DNA from: Streptomyces sp. NBC_01304
Lineage (GTDB): Bacteria; Actinomycetota; Actinomycetes; Streptomycetales; Streptomycetaceae
DNA length: 64,000 nt
Assembly (NCBI RefSeq): GCF_035975855.1
Contig: NZ_CP109055.1
Location: 10,478,001 to 10,542,000, forward strand
Reading direction: 5' to 3'
Shown here in pieces: positions 23,501 to 31,195 of this stretch. A program made the translations under genes and the position numbers. The notes under the pieces were generated by a model, which searched no databases, had not been told where the DNA came from, and saw only the letters and a list, made by a program, of their open reading frames with translations. Positions within the stretch are counted from its first letter, which is position 1, and every line of letters begins with the position of its first letter.

Positions 23501-25776
23501 TCCAGGGCGGTCGTATAGAGGGGAACAGCCGGTTCACGTACCGTCAGCCCTGCTGCCGCCGCGGCGAGTTCGTCGAGCAGGGGGTCCATCTGCGGGCTGT
23601 GGAAGGCGACGTCGGAGGCGACCCGGCGCACCATCACGTCCTCGGCCTCGTACCGCGTACACAGCTCGGCCACCGCCTCGGGCGTGCCCGACACGACCGT
23701 CGAGACGGGCGAAGCGGCGATCGCCGCGACCACGTCCTCGCGGCCCGCCAGCCGCTCCTGCACCGTCGCGAACTCCAGGCCCACCATGGCCATCGCACCG
23801 GCGCCGACGACCCGGCGAAGCAGCCGCGAGCGGCGGCAGATAAGCCGGGCGGCGTCGTCGAGGGAGAGCACCCCGGCGCTCACGGAGGCCGCGATCTCAC
23901 CGACGGAGTGCCCGACGACGGCGCCTGGCCGCAGCCCCTTGGCGCGCAGCACGGCGTCGAGGCCGACCTGCACCACGAAGATCATCGGCTGCACCACGGA
24001 CGTGTCCGTCAACGGCCCGTGCAGCAGCACCTCACGCGGCGAGATCCCCAGCTCCTCCTGGAAGACGGACTCGACCCGCTCGACGACGGCCGCGAACTCG
24101 GCCTCCTCGGCGAGGAGTTCACGCCCCATCCCCACCCACTGCGATCCGTGCCCGGAGAACACCCACACGGGATCACCCGCACCGGAGCCGAGGGCGCGTC
24201 CGGTCGCGGTGGCGGGGCTCGCCCCGCTCCGCGACAGCTCCTCCAGGGCGGCCGCCAGCTCCTCGGGGCCCGCCGCGACCGCCGTCGCGCGGTACGCCGC
24301 GTGGGTGCGGTGCGCGAGCAGGGTGTGCGAGACGTCGTCGAGACCGGGCCGGGCCTCCGGCTCGCGCAACCACCGCGCGAGCGAGGCGGCCTGTGCCCGT
24401 ACGTCGTCCTCGGAGGCGCCCGACACCGCGAACAGGCGGGGCCCGTCCGAGGCCCGGCGCTCCTCGCCGGCCCGCTCGGGAGCCTGCTCCAGAACGACGT
24501 GACCGACCGTCCCGCCGTACCCGAAACCGGACACCCCGGCCCGCCGTACGTCCTGTCCTTCGGGCCACTCGACGGGGGCCGTCGGCACATCCAGGCCCGA
24601 ACTCGCCCAGTCCACATCGGGGTTGAGGGTGGTGACATTCGCGGTCGGCGGCACGACCCCGTGCTCCAGGGCGAGCACCGCCTTGATCACGCCGGCGACC
24701 CCGGCGCCCGCCTCCAGATGCCCGATGTTGGCCTTGGCGGACCCGATCAGACAGGGCCTGCCCTCCGGCCGGTCCGCCCCGAACACCCGGGCCAGGGCGC
24801 CCACTTCGACGGGGTCGCCGACCCGGGTGCCGGTGCCGTGCGCCTCGACGAAATCAACGGTCAGCGGGTCGACATCGGCCTGCCGCAGCGCCTGGCGCAC
24901 GACCTGCTCCTGGGCCGGGCCGCTGGGCGCCATGATGCCGTTCGTACGGCCGTCCTGGCGCAGGGCGCTGCCGCGGATCACGGCGCGTACCGGATCGCCG
25001 TCGCGCAACGCGTCGGACAGCCGCTTGAGGACCAGGACACCGACGCCCTCACCGCGGCCGTAGCCGTCGGCCGAGGCGTCGAAGGACTTCGACCGGCCGT
25101 CGGGGGAGGTGGCACCCGCCGCGCCGAGCACGAGGGAAAGTCCGGGCCCCGCCACCAACTGCACCCCGCCCGCGAGCGCGACACCGCACTCCTCGCCACG
25201 CAGGCTCTGACAGGCCAGATGCAGGGCGGCGAGCGACGACGAGCAGGCGGTGTCGACGATCAGACTGGGGCCGCGCAGGTCGAGGGCGTACGAAACCCGG
25301 TTGGCCACCGCGCACAGCGAGGCGCCGATCCCGGACCAGGCCTCGATGGACGGCAGGTCCTCCAGCATCTGCCGCCCGTAGTCGTCGGACCCCACGCCCA
25401 TGAACACGCCGGCGTCGCCACCCGCCAAGGTGTGGGGCGCGATCCCCGCGTCCTCCAAGGCCTCCCAGCTCGCCTCCAGGGTGAGCCGCTGCTGAGGGTC
25501 CATCAACTCGGCCTCGCGCGGCGTGACATGGAAGAACGCGGCGTCGAAACCGGCGGCGTCGGCCAGGAAGGCGCCCCTGCGCGGGGCGTTGCGCAGGGCG
25601 CGGGCCGTGCCCGGCCGGTCGGCGTACGCCTGCCAGCGCTCGGGCGGCAGTTCGCCCACCGCCTCTCGGCCGTCGAGGAGGAACTGCCAGTACGCGTCGG
25701 GGGTGTCGATCCCGCCCGGGAGGCGGCATCCGATGCCGATGACGGCGATGGGTTCGGCTTGCTGTCGCTGCGTCAC
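20563..25776 (-). CDS. iterative type I PKS, 6-methylsalicylate-synthase type
   Basis: 1737-residue single-module PKS, the size of bacterial 6-MSA synthases. Domains: KS from residue 10 (C178 in DTACSSS, EAHGTGT, KANIGHLEAG); AT (S624 in GHSVGEIAA, with a DVAFHS motif that fits malonyl-CoA); DH/thioester-hydrolase-like domain near 890-1150 (H931 in HPIHGVEVVP); KR (ITGGLGALGLE near 1385, Y1540 in SSYAAANA); ACP (S1692 in LGLDSVMT). KS-AT-DH-KR-ACP with no ER or TE is the ChlB1/AziB arrangement, so 6-methylsalicylate or a close relative is likely; reduction pattern and chain length cannot be read. GTG 25776 follows GGAGG; a longer N-terminus is open but unlike the family. Confidence 0.87.
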   Translation of the reverse strand: MTQRQQAEPIAVIGIGCRLPGGIDTPDAYWQFLLDGREAVGELPPERWQAYADRPGTARALRNAPRRGAFLADAAGFDAAFFHVTPREAELMDPQQRLTLEASWEALEDAGIAPHTLAGGDAGVFMGVGSDDYGRQMLEDLPSIEAWSGIGASLCAVANRVSYALDLRGPSLIVDTACSSSLAALHLACQSLRGEECGVALAGGVQLVAGPGLSLVLGAAGATSPDGRSKSFDASADGYGRGEGVGVLVLKRLSDALRDGDPVRAVIRGSALRQDGRTNGIMAPSGPAQEQVVRQALRQADVDPLTVDFVEAHGTGTRVGDPVEVGALARVFGADRPEGRPCLIGSAKANIGHLEAGAGVAGVIKAVLALEHGVVPPTANVTTLNPDVDWASSGLDVPTAPVEWPEGQDVRRAGVSGFGYGGTVGHVVLEQAPERAGEERRASDGPRLFAVSGASEDDVRAQAASLARWLREPEARPGLDDVSHTLLAHRTHAAYRATAVAAGPEELAAALEELSRSGASPATATGRALGSGAGDPVWVFSGHGSQWVGMGRELLAEEAEFAAVVERVESVFQEELGISPREVLLHGPLTDTSVVQPMIFVVQVGLDAVLRAKGLRPGAVVGHSVGEIAASVSAGVLSLDDAARLICRRSRLLRRVVGAGAMAMVGLEFATVQERLAGREDVVAAIAASPVSTVVSGTPEAVAELCTRYEAEDVMVRRVASDVAFHSPQMDPLLDELAAAAAGLTVREPAVPLYTTALDDPRSPAPRDGAYWAANLRNPVRLDRAVVAAAEDGHRVFVELSGHPVVTHSIGETLEHLGHSEVFVTGTLRRERGERATLLAHLGALHCHGGVPDPGALAPDGALVALPRRAWQHTPYWRTGSPGGAAPEEHDVDSGTLLGAELTVAGAVSPRVWRTRLDHDSRPYPGSHPIHGVEVVPAAVLLQTFLAAGGTGVLTDVRLKVPVTVAGEQEIHVVRQDTEVSIASRRIGADGQGQDGDGGAGAWSVHTVASLRDAEHATDWLDDLDLGAELPELSPDAVVKRLDAVGVGDIGFPWESQALAGDGDRLRARLRLLPATAPRGLAAASLLDAVFSVAPLAFPDDGVLRMPSAVERLWLAGELPDHVTVHVLTDPASPGDTTHVVVTDDGGAVLSTLDGLRFATLEGDVRSSVPPQRLAHTLDWRPVELAAERRSRLRTVALVGEAAYADRVTATLTAAGLRCLRVQAADELGPLIDELGRDDAVLVLPDLEGSAAGAQRSAWRLAATAQLLLARCGALPPRLWALTSGAWQARGADAVAQSAMWGLTRVIAGEHPELNARALDLDPDVALDLLPDVLRCAPEPEILRLTAGGATAARMVPWSAGDTGPRGEGSADGLRCRADGTYLITGGLGALGLEVAKWLVGRGARRLVLAGRTALEPRAAWPQLTDPAALKRVEAVRHLEALGVTVRSVSLDVADPDAAAAALDPEALGLPPICGVVHAAGVLDDRMLADLDEASLEAVLRPKAKGALVLDALFPPGSVDFFVLFSSVGYQLGLTGQSSYAAANACLDALARHRRALGDTGATSYAWTSWRGSGMGISDFVEAELADHGVGSVDPADALRAWEYTGDGGSGYVAVVPVLGAVTLPVLQELAAAEADAPGEQDDPTELIGGLGPDELHALLLAEVGKQIEAELGLHAAQLDVHRPLTELGLDSVMTQLLRRGLEKRLRIKLPATLVWKHPTAAAVAGFLTERLSSASA

Positions 25777-25813
25777 GGGTCTACGGCCTCCGGTGTGAGG
25801 GGTGGGTCCTTTT

Positions 25814-25843
25814 GGGGGTCCTGGGGGGTCCTGGGGGGTCCTG
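25814..25843. repeat. three tandem 10-nt repeats upstream of the PKS
   Basis: GGGGGTCCTG is repeated exactly three times, 38-67 nt upstream of the PKS start. It could affect promoter spacing or be a slippage-prone tract; otherwise the 225-bp gap to the HAD gene shows nothing recognisable. Confidence 0.7.
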
Positions 25844-26001
25844 GCTCGTTCTTGAACCAAAGCCAGAGGGGGGCAAGTGCGGAGCAAGTGCGGTGTGTGT
25901 CTGCTCGACGGCTGCTGCCGGAGCGGGTGTTGCGCGCCCCTTGCGCGGGGCGCCCCACGATGCGGGGCAGGTCTTGCCGGAAGGTGTCAGGAAGGGCTGC
26001 C

Positions 26002-26628
26002 ATGACCCGCAAGCTCGACATCGGTCTCGACATCGACGGGGTGCTCTACCCCTTCGTCGACGTCATCTCGCGCTACGCCACCGACGTACTGGAACGTCCG
26101 TGCTCGGCGGAGCCCGAATCCTGGGATTGGTACGTCCATCAATGGGGCCTGACGGCCGAGGAGTTCTTCGCGCTGTGCGGTCGTGCGGTGCACGACGGTG
26201 TGCTGTTCACCCAGGGCGACCCGCTGCCGGGTGCCCTGGAGGCGGCCGATGCCCTTGCCCGGGCCGGTCATCGCCTGCACTACGTCACCGCCCGCGCCGT
26301 CGCGGGGGTGCCTGCGTCACTGGCCTGGCATCGCACGGCCCAGTGGCTCGGCAAGTGGGACTTCCCGGTCGACTCGCTGACGATCGCCGCCGACAAGGGC
26401 TGCCGGCCCACCGATGTGTTCCTCGACGACTCGCCGGGCAACTGCGATGCCCTGGTGGATGCCGGCCATGCCCGCCCGGTGCTGTGGTGTCACGCCCCGA
26501 TCGCGGACCACCGGGCCGAACGGGTCTTTGACTGGCCCGAGTTCCTCGCCCTGGTGGAGGCCGAGTCCATCGCCTGCCCTCCGGGCCGGACACTCCCGGA
26601 GGGCTCCCGCCCGACCCCCGCCCACTGA
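26002..26628 (+). CDS. HAD-superfamily phosphatase, 5'-nucleotidase-like
   Basis: 208-residue HAD hydrolase. The first motif DIGLDIDGVLYPF has the nucleophile D10 and acid D12; YVTAR supplies motif II; ADKGC carries the motif III lysine; and VFLDDSPGNCDAL is motif IV. The pattern is that of the small 5'-deoxyribonucleotidase (NT5C) group, acting on a phosphorylated small molecule in the cytoplasm. It may be a housekeeping gene unrelated to the flanking clusters. ATG 26002 has AGGAAGG upstream. It converges on the last of the three small peptide genes with only 3 nt between stop codons. Confidence 0.75.
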   Translation: MTRKLDIGLDIDGVLYPFVDVISRYATDVLERPCSAEPESWDWYVHQWGLTAEEFFALCGRAVHDGVLFTQGDPLPGALEAADALARAGHRLHYVTARAVAGVPASLAWHRTAQWLGKWDFPVDSLTIAADKGCRPTDVFLDDSPGNCDALVDAGHARPVLWCHAPIADHRAERVFDWPEFLALVEAESIACPPGRTLPEGSRPTPAH

Positions 26629-26631
26629 ACC

Positions 26632-26778
26632 TCACCGGCGGGTTCCGGGCTTGGGCAGCGGGCGCGGTCGGGGTACGGAGCGGGGCTTGGGCTGTCGGAA
26701 GCCCTGGCCGCGTCGGCCGCCGGCGTTGAGCTGGGTGAAGGCGTTGGTGTCGGTCTGGTGGGTGAAGTTGATTCGCAT
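26632..26778 (-). CDS. 48-residue Arg/Pro-rich small peptide, copy A
   Basis: Small gene for a 48-residue basic peptide beginning MRINFTHQTDTNAFTQLN. Residues 19-48 are rich in Gly, Arg, Pro and Gln, with RPRPLPKPGTRR at the end. AAGGAG lies 5 nt before ATG 26778, so it is translated in its own right. It is the third of three tandem copies on this strand; copies share a nearly identical second half at nucleotide level and differ mainly over the first 18 codons. There is no signal peptide or Cys. I do not recognise the family. Possibilities are a peptide-natural-product precursor with a conserved tail, a nucleic-acid-binding peptide or a small regulator. Confidence 0.72.
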   Translation of the reverse strand: MRINFTHQTDTNAFTQLNAGGRRGQGFRQPKPRSVPRPRPLPKPGTRR

Positions 26779-26850
26779 GGGGGCTCCTTGAGGTCACTGC
26801 TGACTGGGCGGTCGGCGCGAGGGCGGTAGTCCGGCCCTCGTGTGCTGTTC

Positions 26851-26997
26851 TCACCGGCGGGTTCCGGGCTTGGGCAGCGGGCGCGGACGGGGTACGGAGC
26901 GGGGCTTGGGCTGTCGGAAGCCCTGGCCGCGTCGGCCGCCGGCGTTGAGCTGGGTGAAGGCGTTGGTGTCGGCCTGGTGGGTGATGCGGATTCGCAT
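26851..26997 (-). CDS. 48-residue Arg/Pro-rich small peptide, copy B
   Basis: Middle copy of the tandem set, 48 residues, beginning MRIRITHQADTNAFTQLN. From residue 13 onward it is identical to copy A; differences fall at residues 4, 5 and 9. GAGGAG lies 4 nt before ATG 26997. Spacers of 72 and 73 nt separate it from its neighbours, long enough for each copy to be a complete unit yet short enough for one transcript driven from the divergent promoter beside the TetR gene. It is predicted to be cytoplasmic and strongly basic. Confidence 0.75.
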   Translation of the reverse strand: MRIRITHQADTNAFTQLNAGGRRGQGFRQPKPRSVPRPRPLPKPGTRR

Positions 26998-27071
26998 GGG
27001 GCTCCTCGGGTTGTGTTCTGCGGTGCGTTGCGTGGGCGCTGCGAGGGCTGTGCGGTTCTCCTGCGCTGTTC

Positions 27072-27218
27072 TCACCGGCGGGTTCCGGGCTTGGGCAGCG
27101 GGCGCGGTCGGGGTACGGAGTGCGGCTTGGGCTGTCGGAAGCCCTGGCCGCGTCGGCCGCCGCCGTTGAACTGGGTGAAGGCGCTGGTGCCGGTCTCGTT
27201 GCTGGAACGGATTCGCAT
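27072..27218 (-). CDS. 48-residue Arg/Pro-rich small peptide, copy C
   Basis: First copy in the direction of transcription, 48 residues, beginning MRIRSSNETGTSAFTQFN. It is the most diverged copy: residues 5-12, 17 and 19 differ and one Arg of the tail is His, but GRRGQGFRQPKP and the last 14 residues are unchanged. AAGGAG lies 5 nt before ATG 27218. The 94-bp gap to the divergent TetR gene holds two inverted repeats, so regulation by that repressor is likely. Variation concentrated at the N-terminus with a fixed C-terminus is the reverse of most RiPP precursors. Confidence 0.75.
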   Translation of the reverse strand: MRIRSSNETGTSAFTQFNGGGRRGQGFRQPKPHSVPRPRPLPKPGTRR

Positions 27219-27242
27219 GGGTTCTCCTTGGCTTTTCGGTGA

Positions 27243-27274
27243 CCACTTCGTTCGTGGTACTTTGAATGTAGTAC
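27243..27274. promoter_or_regulatory. two inverted repeats between peptide genes and TetR
   Basis: CCAC/GTGG arms at 27243-27246 and 27254-27257, and GTACT/AGTAC arms at 27257-27261 and 27270-27274, lie in the gap between the divergent peptide and TetR genes. The second is A/T-rich inside, as TetR operators often are. Likely operator sites for autoregulation and for control of the peptides. Confidence 0.5.
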
Positions 27275-27312
27275 TGCAGATGCAGTGGTGTCAACATCCC
27301 CCGGAGGATCCG

Positions 27313-27891
27313 ATGCGTCAGAACCCCGCACGCCGCACCGCACTGCTCGACGCGGCCATCGAAGTTCTCGCCCGCGAGGGCTCGCGCGGCCTGACCCTGC
27401 GTGCTGTCGACGCCGAGGCCAAGGTGCCGATCGGCACCTGCTCCAACTACTTCGCGAACCGCGCCCGATTGCTGCGGCAGATCATGGAACGCACCAGCGA
27501 GCGCCTCACCCCGGATCCGTCCGCGCTGGCCACGACGATGCGGGCCGCGCCGTCGACTGACCTGGTGGCGCTCCTGCTCCGGCAGGTCCGCGAGCGCATG
27601 GACGCCGACCGCAGCTGCTATCTGGCGATGCTGGAACTGCGCCTGGAAGGCACCCGCCGCCCCGAACTCGGCGCCGAGCTCAACAAGATCTTCAGCGGGG
27701 TGGTCGAGGAGAACGTCCGCTTCCACCTGGACGCGGGCCTGCCCGGCGACCGCATCGACGTCGTCCTGCTCTACCTCACGCTGCACGGCATGAACCTCGA
27801 CGACCTCACCGCGCCCGGCGTCCTCGCGGACTATGCGGACGCCGACCTCATCGGCGAACTGACCAGGCGCCTGCTGCCGGCCGCGGCCTGA
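27313..27891 (+). CDS. TetR-family transcriptional regulator
   Basis: 192-residue repressor. Residues 7-55 form the TetR helix-turn-helix: RRTALLDAAIEVLAREG, then LTLRAVDAEAKVPIGTCSNYF, close to the family pattern with IGTCSNYF in place of the usual xGTLYxHF. The C-terminal helical domain should bind a ligand or peptide and dimerise. Transcribed away from the three small peptide genes and separated from them by a gap with inverted repeats, it probably represses them and itself. ATG 27313 has GGAGG 6 nt upstream. The ligand is unknown. Confidence 0.88.
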   Translation: MRQNPARRTALLDAAIEVLAREGSRGLTLRAVDAEAKVPIGTCSNYFANRARLLRQIMERTSERLTPDPSALATTMRAAPSTDLVALLLRQVRERMDADRSCYLAMLELRLEGTRRPELGAELNKIFSGVVEENVRFHLDAGLPGDRIDVVLLYLTLHGMNLDDLTAPGVLADYADADLIGELTRRLLPAAA

Positions 27892-28119
27892 GCGGCCGCG
27901 CGTCACCGCGATTCGCAAGGGGCCTTGTGCTTGTCCGGTCGAGGCCTTGATCAGACGTTCTCGGCCAGGACGCGTTCGTGCCGACAGGGGTGGTCCAGCA
28001 CGGCCGATCCGTTTCTCAAGGGGATCTCAAGCGCCGCCCCGCAAGGTGTTCGCAGGAGCAGGCCTCGCCGAAGGGGCGGCCCCGGCGCCAACGGGCGAAC
28101 CACCGAGAAGGGAACCCCT

Positions 28120-28206
28120 ATGACTCCGACGATCGTCGCCACCGAGACCCACCGTCACGAGACAGGCTCGCTCGCTTACGAGAGTTCGGTCATTTCGGCT
28201 CGGTAG
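28120..28206 (+). pseudogene. possible truncated gene start
   Basis: A 28-codon frame (beginning MTPTIVATETHRHETG) with a good GAAGGGA ribosome site stops 23 nt before the transposase remnant. It looks like the front of a gene cut off by the insertion, but it is too short to assign and may be chance. The upstream stretch from 27892 to 28119 shows nothing recognisable. Confidence 0.3.
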
Positions 28207-28228
28207 GTGCGGTCGGCGAGCAGGTGGC

Positions 28229-28408
28229 GGTGGGCTGGTGGCCGTTCTCCGCACGGTTGTTGAGGCACTTCGAACTTCGGTGCACCACGGACGTCATGAC
28301 CTCGCGGTGGGCAGCTCCGTAAGAGCGGATCTTGTCGGTGACCAGCACCCCGGGCGCGTACTCGCAGCCCTTCACGAGGCGGCGCAGCCGGTTGGCGTAG
28401 CCCTGGCC
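28229..28408 (-). pseudogene. IS6-family transposase remnant
   Basis: In one minus-strand frame the translation reads RLVKGCEYAPGVLVTDKIRS, then YGAAHREVM, and SSKCLNNRAENGHQPT, which match the C-terminal half of IS6-family DDE transposases, including the conserved VTDKL-SYGAA and NNRAENSHQPT blocks with the catalytic Glu. No start codon, N-terminal DDE residues or terminal inverted repeats could be found, and the frame degenerates beyond the Pro-Thr. It is a decayed fragment. It lies in a 690-bp stretch without intact genes just upstream of the first NRPS gene, so it may mark a junction where the NRPS cluster was acquired. Confidence 0.7.
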
Positions 28409-28555
28409 GGACTTGGCGCACCACCTGCGCCCCCTCGCACGACGGCGCGGCGTCCACGAGCAGCCCCTCCCGGGACCCGGATGGCCGACACAGAAGATCA
28501 CTTCACGAGGCTCAAGCAACGTGACAGTGCCCTCCCCATGCGACACACGTGCGAC

Positions 28556-28630
28556 CTCAACACCGAAAGAGAGTGATCCGCAATGCATGCTGCAGGTGCT
28601 GCCGATTTCGTCGACGATCGGTCACTTGAG
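28556..28630 (+). repeat. duplicated 5' leader, copy 1
   Basis: Leader with CTCAACACCGAAAGAGAG ribosome-site region, start codon and first 16 codons of the A-T-TE gene. It differs from the copy at 58105 in about three positions over 75 nt, and further copies precede genes at 32146 and 33382. The likely Shine-Dalgarno sequence is the purine run AAAGAGAG, 9 nt before the ATG. Confidence 0.85.
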
Positions 28631-31195
28631 TGGGATTTGACGTTGGTTGGCGAATCGGTGCCGGCGGCTTTCGCGGCTCAGGTGTTGCGTTCGCCGGGTG
28701 CGGTGGCGGTGCGGTGTGCCGGGCGGGAGCTGTCGTACCGGGAGTTGGACGAACGGGCGAATCAACTCGCGCATCGACTCCTGGATCTGGGGGTGGGTCC
28801 GGAGGCGCCGGTGGCGGTGCTCATGGACCGCTCGGTGGACCTGGCCGTCGCCCTGCTCGCGGTGTTGAAGTCGGGGGCGTTTTATCTGCCGTTGCACAGT
28901 GGTTATCCGTTGGAGCGGATGCAGTGGATCGTGGACGAGACGTCCGCGTCGGTACTGCTGACCGACCGGGTGATGCGCGAGCGTGGTCTGCCCACTGGTG
29001 CTGCCCTGGTGGTGGTGGACGAGGATGTGCAGCTTGCCGGGCTGCCGGCCGGCGATCCAGGGGTGGAGAGCCGTCCGGAGCAACTCGCGTACGTGATGTA
29101 CACGTCGGGTTCGACGGGTCGTCCCAAGGGTGTTGCGGTCACGCACCGCGACATCCTCGACCTGGTCGTGGACGGCATGTTCGGGGCGGGGGCGCATGAG
29201 CGGGTGCTGATGGTGGCTCCGTATGCGTTCGATCCCTCGACGTACGAACTGTGGGTGCCGCTGCTGCACGGCGGGCGCACCGTCATCACGCCGGACGGCG
29301 ATCTGAGTGTGGCGGCGCTGGCGCGTCTCATCATCGAGGAGAGGATCACCGGGCTTCAGGTGACGGCGGGTCTGTTCCGGGTGATGGCGGAGGAGGATCC
29401 GGGCTGTTTCGCGGGCGTACGGGAGGTGATCACCGGTGGTGACGTGATCTCCCCGACCGCGGTGCGCCGGGTTCTTGAGCACTGCCCGGACACGGTGGTG
29501 CGCTGCGCCTACGGTCCGACCGAGACCACCCTGTTCGCGACCCAGGCCCCCTGGACCACGGCCGATTCGGTACCTGCGCCGGTGCCGGTCGGGCGTCCGT
29601 TGGACGGCATGCGCGCCTATGTTCTCGATGAGACCTTGTCGCTGGTTCCGGCAGGCGTGGACGGGGAGTTGTATCTGGCGGGTGCGGGGTTGGCCCGTGG
29701 CTACTTCGGGCGTGCGGATCTGACGGCGGAGCGGTTCGTGGCCGATCCCTTCGGGCCGGCCGGCAGCCGCATGTACCGCACCGGCGACCTGGCCCGCTCG
29801 TCCGAAAAGGGGCAGATCGAGTTCGTCGGCCGGGTCGACGACCAGGTGAAAATCCGCGGGTTCCGCATCGAACTCGGCGAGATCGAGGCGGTGTTGAGCT
29901 GCTTCCCGGGGGTGTCGCAGGTCGCGGTCATCGCCCGGGAGGACCAGCCCGGCGACAAACGCCTCGTGGCCTACGCGGTCGCCGAAACCGGACGCAGCGT
30001 GGACACCGAGGCCCTGGGTGCGCACGCGGCGGGTCTGCTGCCGGAGTACATGGTCCCCACCGCGTTCATGGTCCTCGACCAGCTCCCGCTGACCACCAAC
30101 GGCAAACTGGACCGACGGGCCCTGCCCGCCCCGGACATGTCGAGGACAGCCGGAGCCGGACGCGGTCCGCGAACACCGCGGGAAGAGATCCTGTGCGGGC
30201 TGTTCGCCGAGGTCCTGAACGTGCCCAAGGTCGGAATCGACAACAACTTCTTCGAGTTGGGCGGCCACTCCCTGCTGGCCACCCGCCTGATCAGCCGGAT
30301 CCGGACGATCCTGGGCGTGAAGCTCTCGATTCACCGCCTGCTCAAAACTCCCACCGTGGCCGCTCTGTCGAACCTGGGTCAGGCGGACAGCGGGGAGCAG
30401 GACAGCGCACTGGAGTCCGTGCTCAGCCTGCGACCGGCCGGCGTCCGTTCGCCTCTGTTCTGCGTGCACCCCGGAGGCGGCATGGCCTGGTGCTACGCCG
30501 GGCTGCTGCGCTACGTCCCCAAGGGGCACCCGGTGTACGGGCTCCAGGCCCGTGGCCTGGCCGCGGACGTGCCGCTCCCCGCCGATCTGGATGAAATGGT
30601 CGAGGACTACCTGAATGAGATCCGGGCGATCCAGCCGTCGGGCCCGTACGCCCTCCTGGGCTGGTCCTTCGGCGGCAAGGTCGCCCACAACCTGGCGGCC
30701 CGCCTCCAGCAGCAGGGCGAGGAGGTGTCCCTGCTGGCTGTGGTCGATGCCGGTACCGGAGGGCATGCCAGCGAGGACAGCACGCGCAGCCGGCGTGATC
30801 TCCTGGAGCTCGCGTTCGACGGGATCGGGGCCTTCTACGCCGAGCCGGGCGACGACCCGATCGAGATGCCACGGATCCTCGAAATTCTCAAGTCCCATGG
30901 CGGAACGCTGGCCAGCCTTGAGGAACGCACCGTTGCCGCTCTCATCGACATCACGGCGAACAACCTCAGGATCAGCCGAGCGACAGCCCCCGAGAAGTTC
31001 GACGGCGACATGCTCTTCTTCGAAGCGGCCGGGCGGGACGGTGCGTCCACCGGACTTGCGGACGTCTGGGAACCGTATGTGAACGGTCGGATCGAAAGGC
31101 ACGCGACCCCGTTCGAGCACATGCAGATGATGAGTGCGGATGCGCTCGCGGATATTGCTCCGGTTCTGGCTCAAGCGCTGAAGAAACAGGTCTGA
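28583..31195 (+). CDS. free-standing NRPS module A-T-TE
   Basis: 870-residue NRPS with adenylation (residues about 20-520), thiolation (S563 in GGHSLLATR) and thioesterase (S695 in GWSFGG) domains and no condensation domain. A-domain cores are intact: [22 protein letters not shown] and NGKLDR. By eye the specificity residues are D-P-Y-Q-I-G-A-L-F, near the 3,5-dihydroxyphenylglycine code I remember, so an aryl amino acid is plausible. A-T-TE enzymes elsewhere hold an amino acid for oxidation and then release it. A flavin reductase-like and a PrnB-family gene follow directly, fitting that role. It starts within the duplicated leader; its 3' end runs into 14-nt tandem repeats. Confidence 0.88.
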   Translation: MHAAGAADFVDDRSLEWDLTLVGESVPAAFAAQVLRSPGAVAVRCAGRELSYRELDERANQLAHRLLDLGVGPEAPVAVLMDRSVDLAVALLAVLKSGAFYLPLHSGYPLERMQWIVDETSASVLLTDRVMRERGLPTGAALVVVDEDVQLAGLPAGDPGVESRPEQLAYVMYTSGSTGRPKGVAVTHRDILDLVVDGMFGAGAHERVLMVAPYAFDPSTYELWVPLLHGGRTVITPDGDLSVAALARLIIEERITGLQVTAGLFRVMAEEDPGCFAGVREVITGGDVISPTAVRRVLEHCPDTVVRCAYGPTETTLFATQAPWTTADSVPAPVPVGRPLDGMRAYVLDETLSLVPAGVDGELYLAGAGLARGYFGRADLTAERFVADPFGPAGSRMYRTGDLARSSEKGQIEFVGRVDDQVKIRGFRIELGEIEAVLSCFPGVSQVAVIAREDQPGDKRLVAYAVAETGRSVDTEALGAHAAGLLPEYMVPTAFMVLDQLPLTTNGKLDRRALPAPDMSRTAGAGRGPRTPREEILCGLFAEVLNVPKVGIDNNFFELGGHSLLATRLISRIRTILGVKLSIHRLLKTPTVAALSNLGQADSGEQDSALESVLSLRPAGVRSPLFCVHPGGGMAWCYAGLLRYVPKGHPVYGLQARGLAADVPLPADLDEMVEDYLNEIRAIQPSGPYALLGWSFGGKVAHNLAARLQQQGEEVSLLAVVDAGTGGHASEDSTRSRRDLLELAFDGIGAFYAEPGDDPIEMPRILEILKSHGGTLASLEERTVAALIDITANNLRISRATAPEKFDGDMLFFEAAGRDGASTGLADVWEPYVNGRIERHATPFEHMQMMSADALADIAPVLAQALKKQV

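Noticed and set aside
23158..26001. Long + strand frame upstream of the HAD gene
   Set aside because: Antisense shadow of the PKS gene; only the part from ATG 26002, with a ribosome site and HAD motifs, is kept.
26632..27218. Three copies as a CRISPR-like or simple repeat array
   Set aside because: Repeat units are 147-nt open frames with ribosome sites, about 220 nt apart, and the variable segments are in coding positions; no cas genes are present.
27951..28142. 63-codon minus-strand frame near the TetR gene
   Set aside because: No ribosome site, no recognisable similarity; it may be part of the decayed insertion but cannot be supported.
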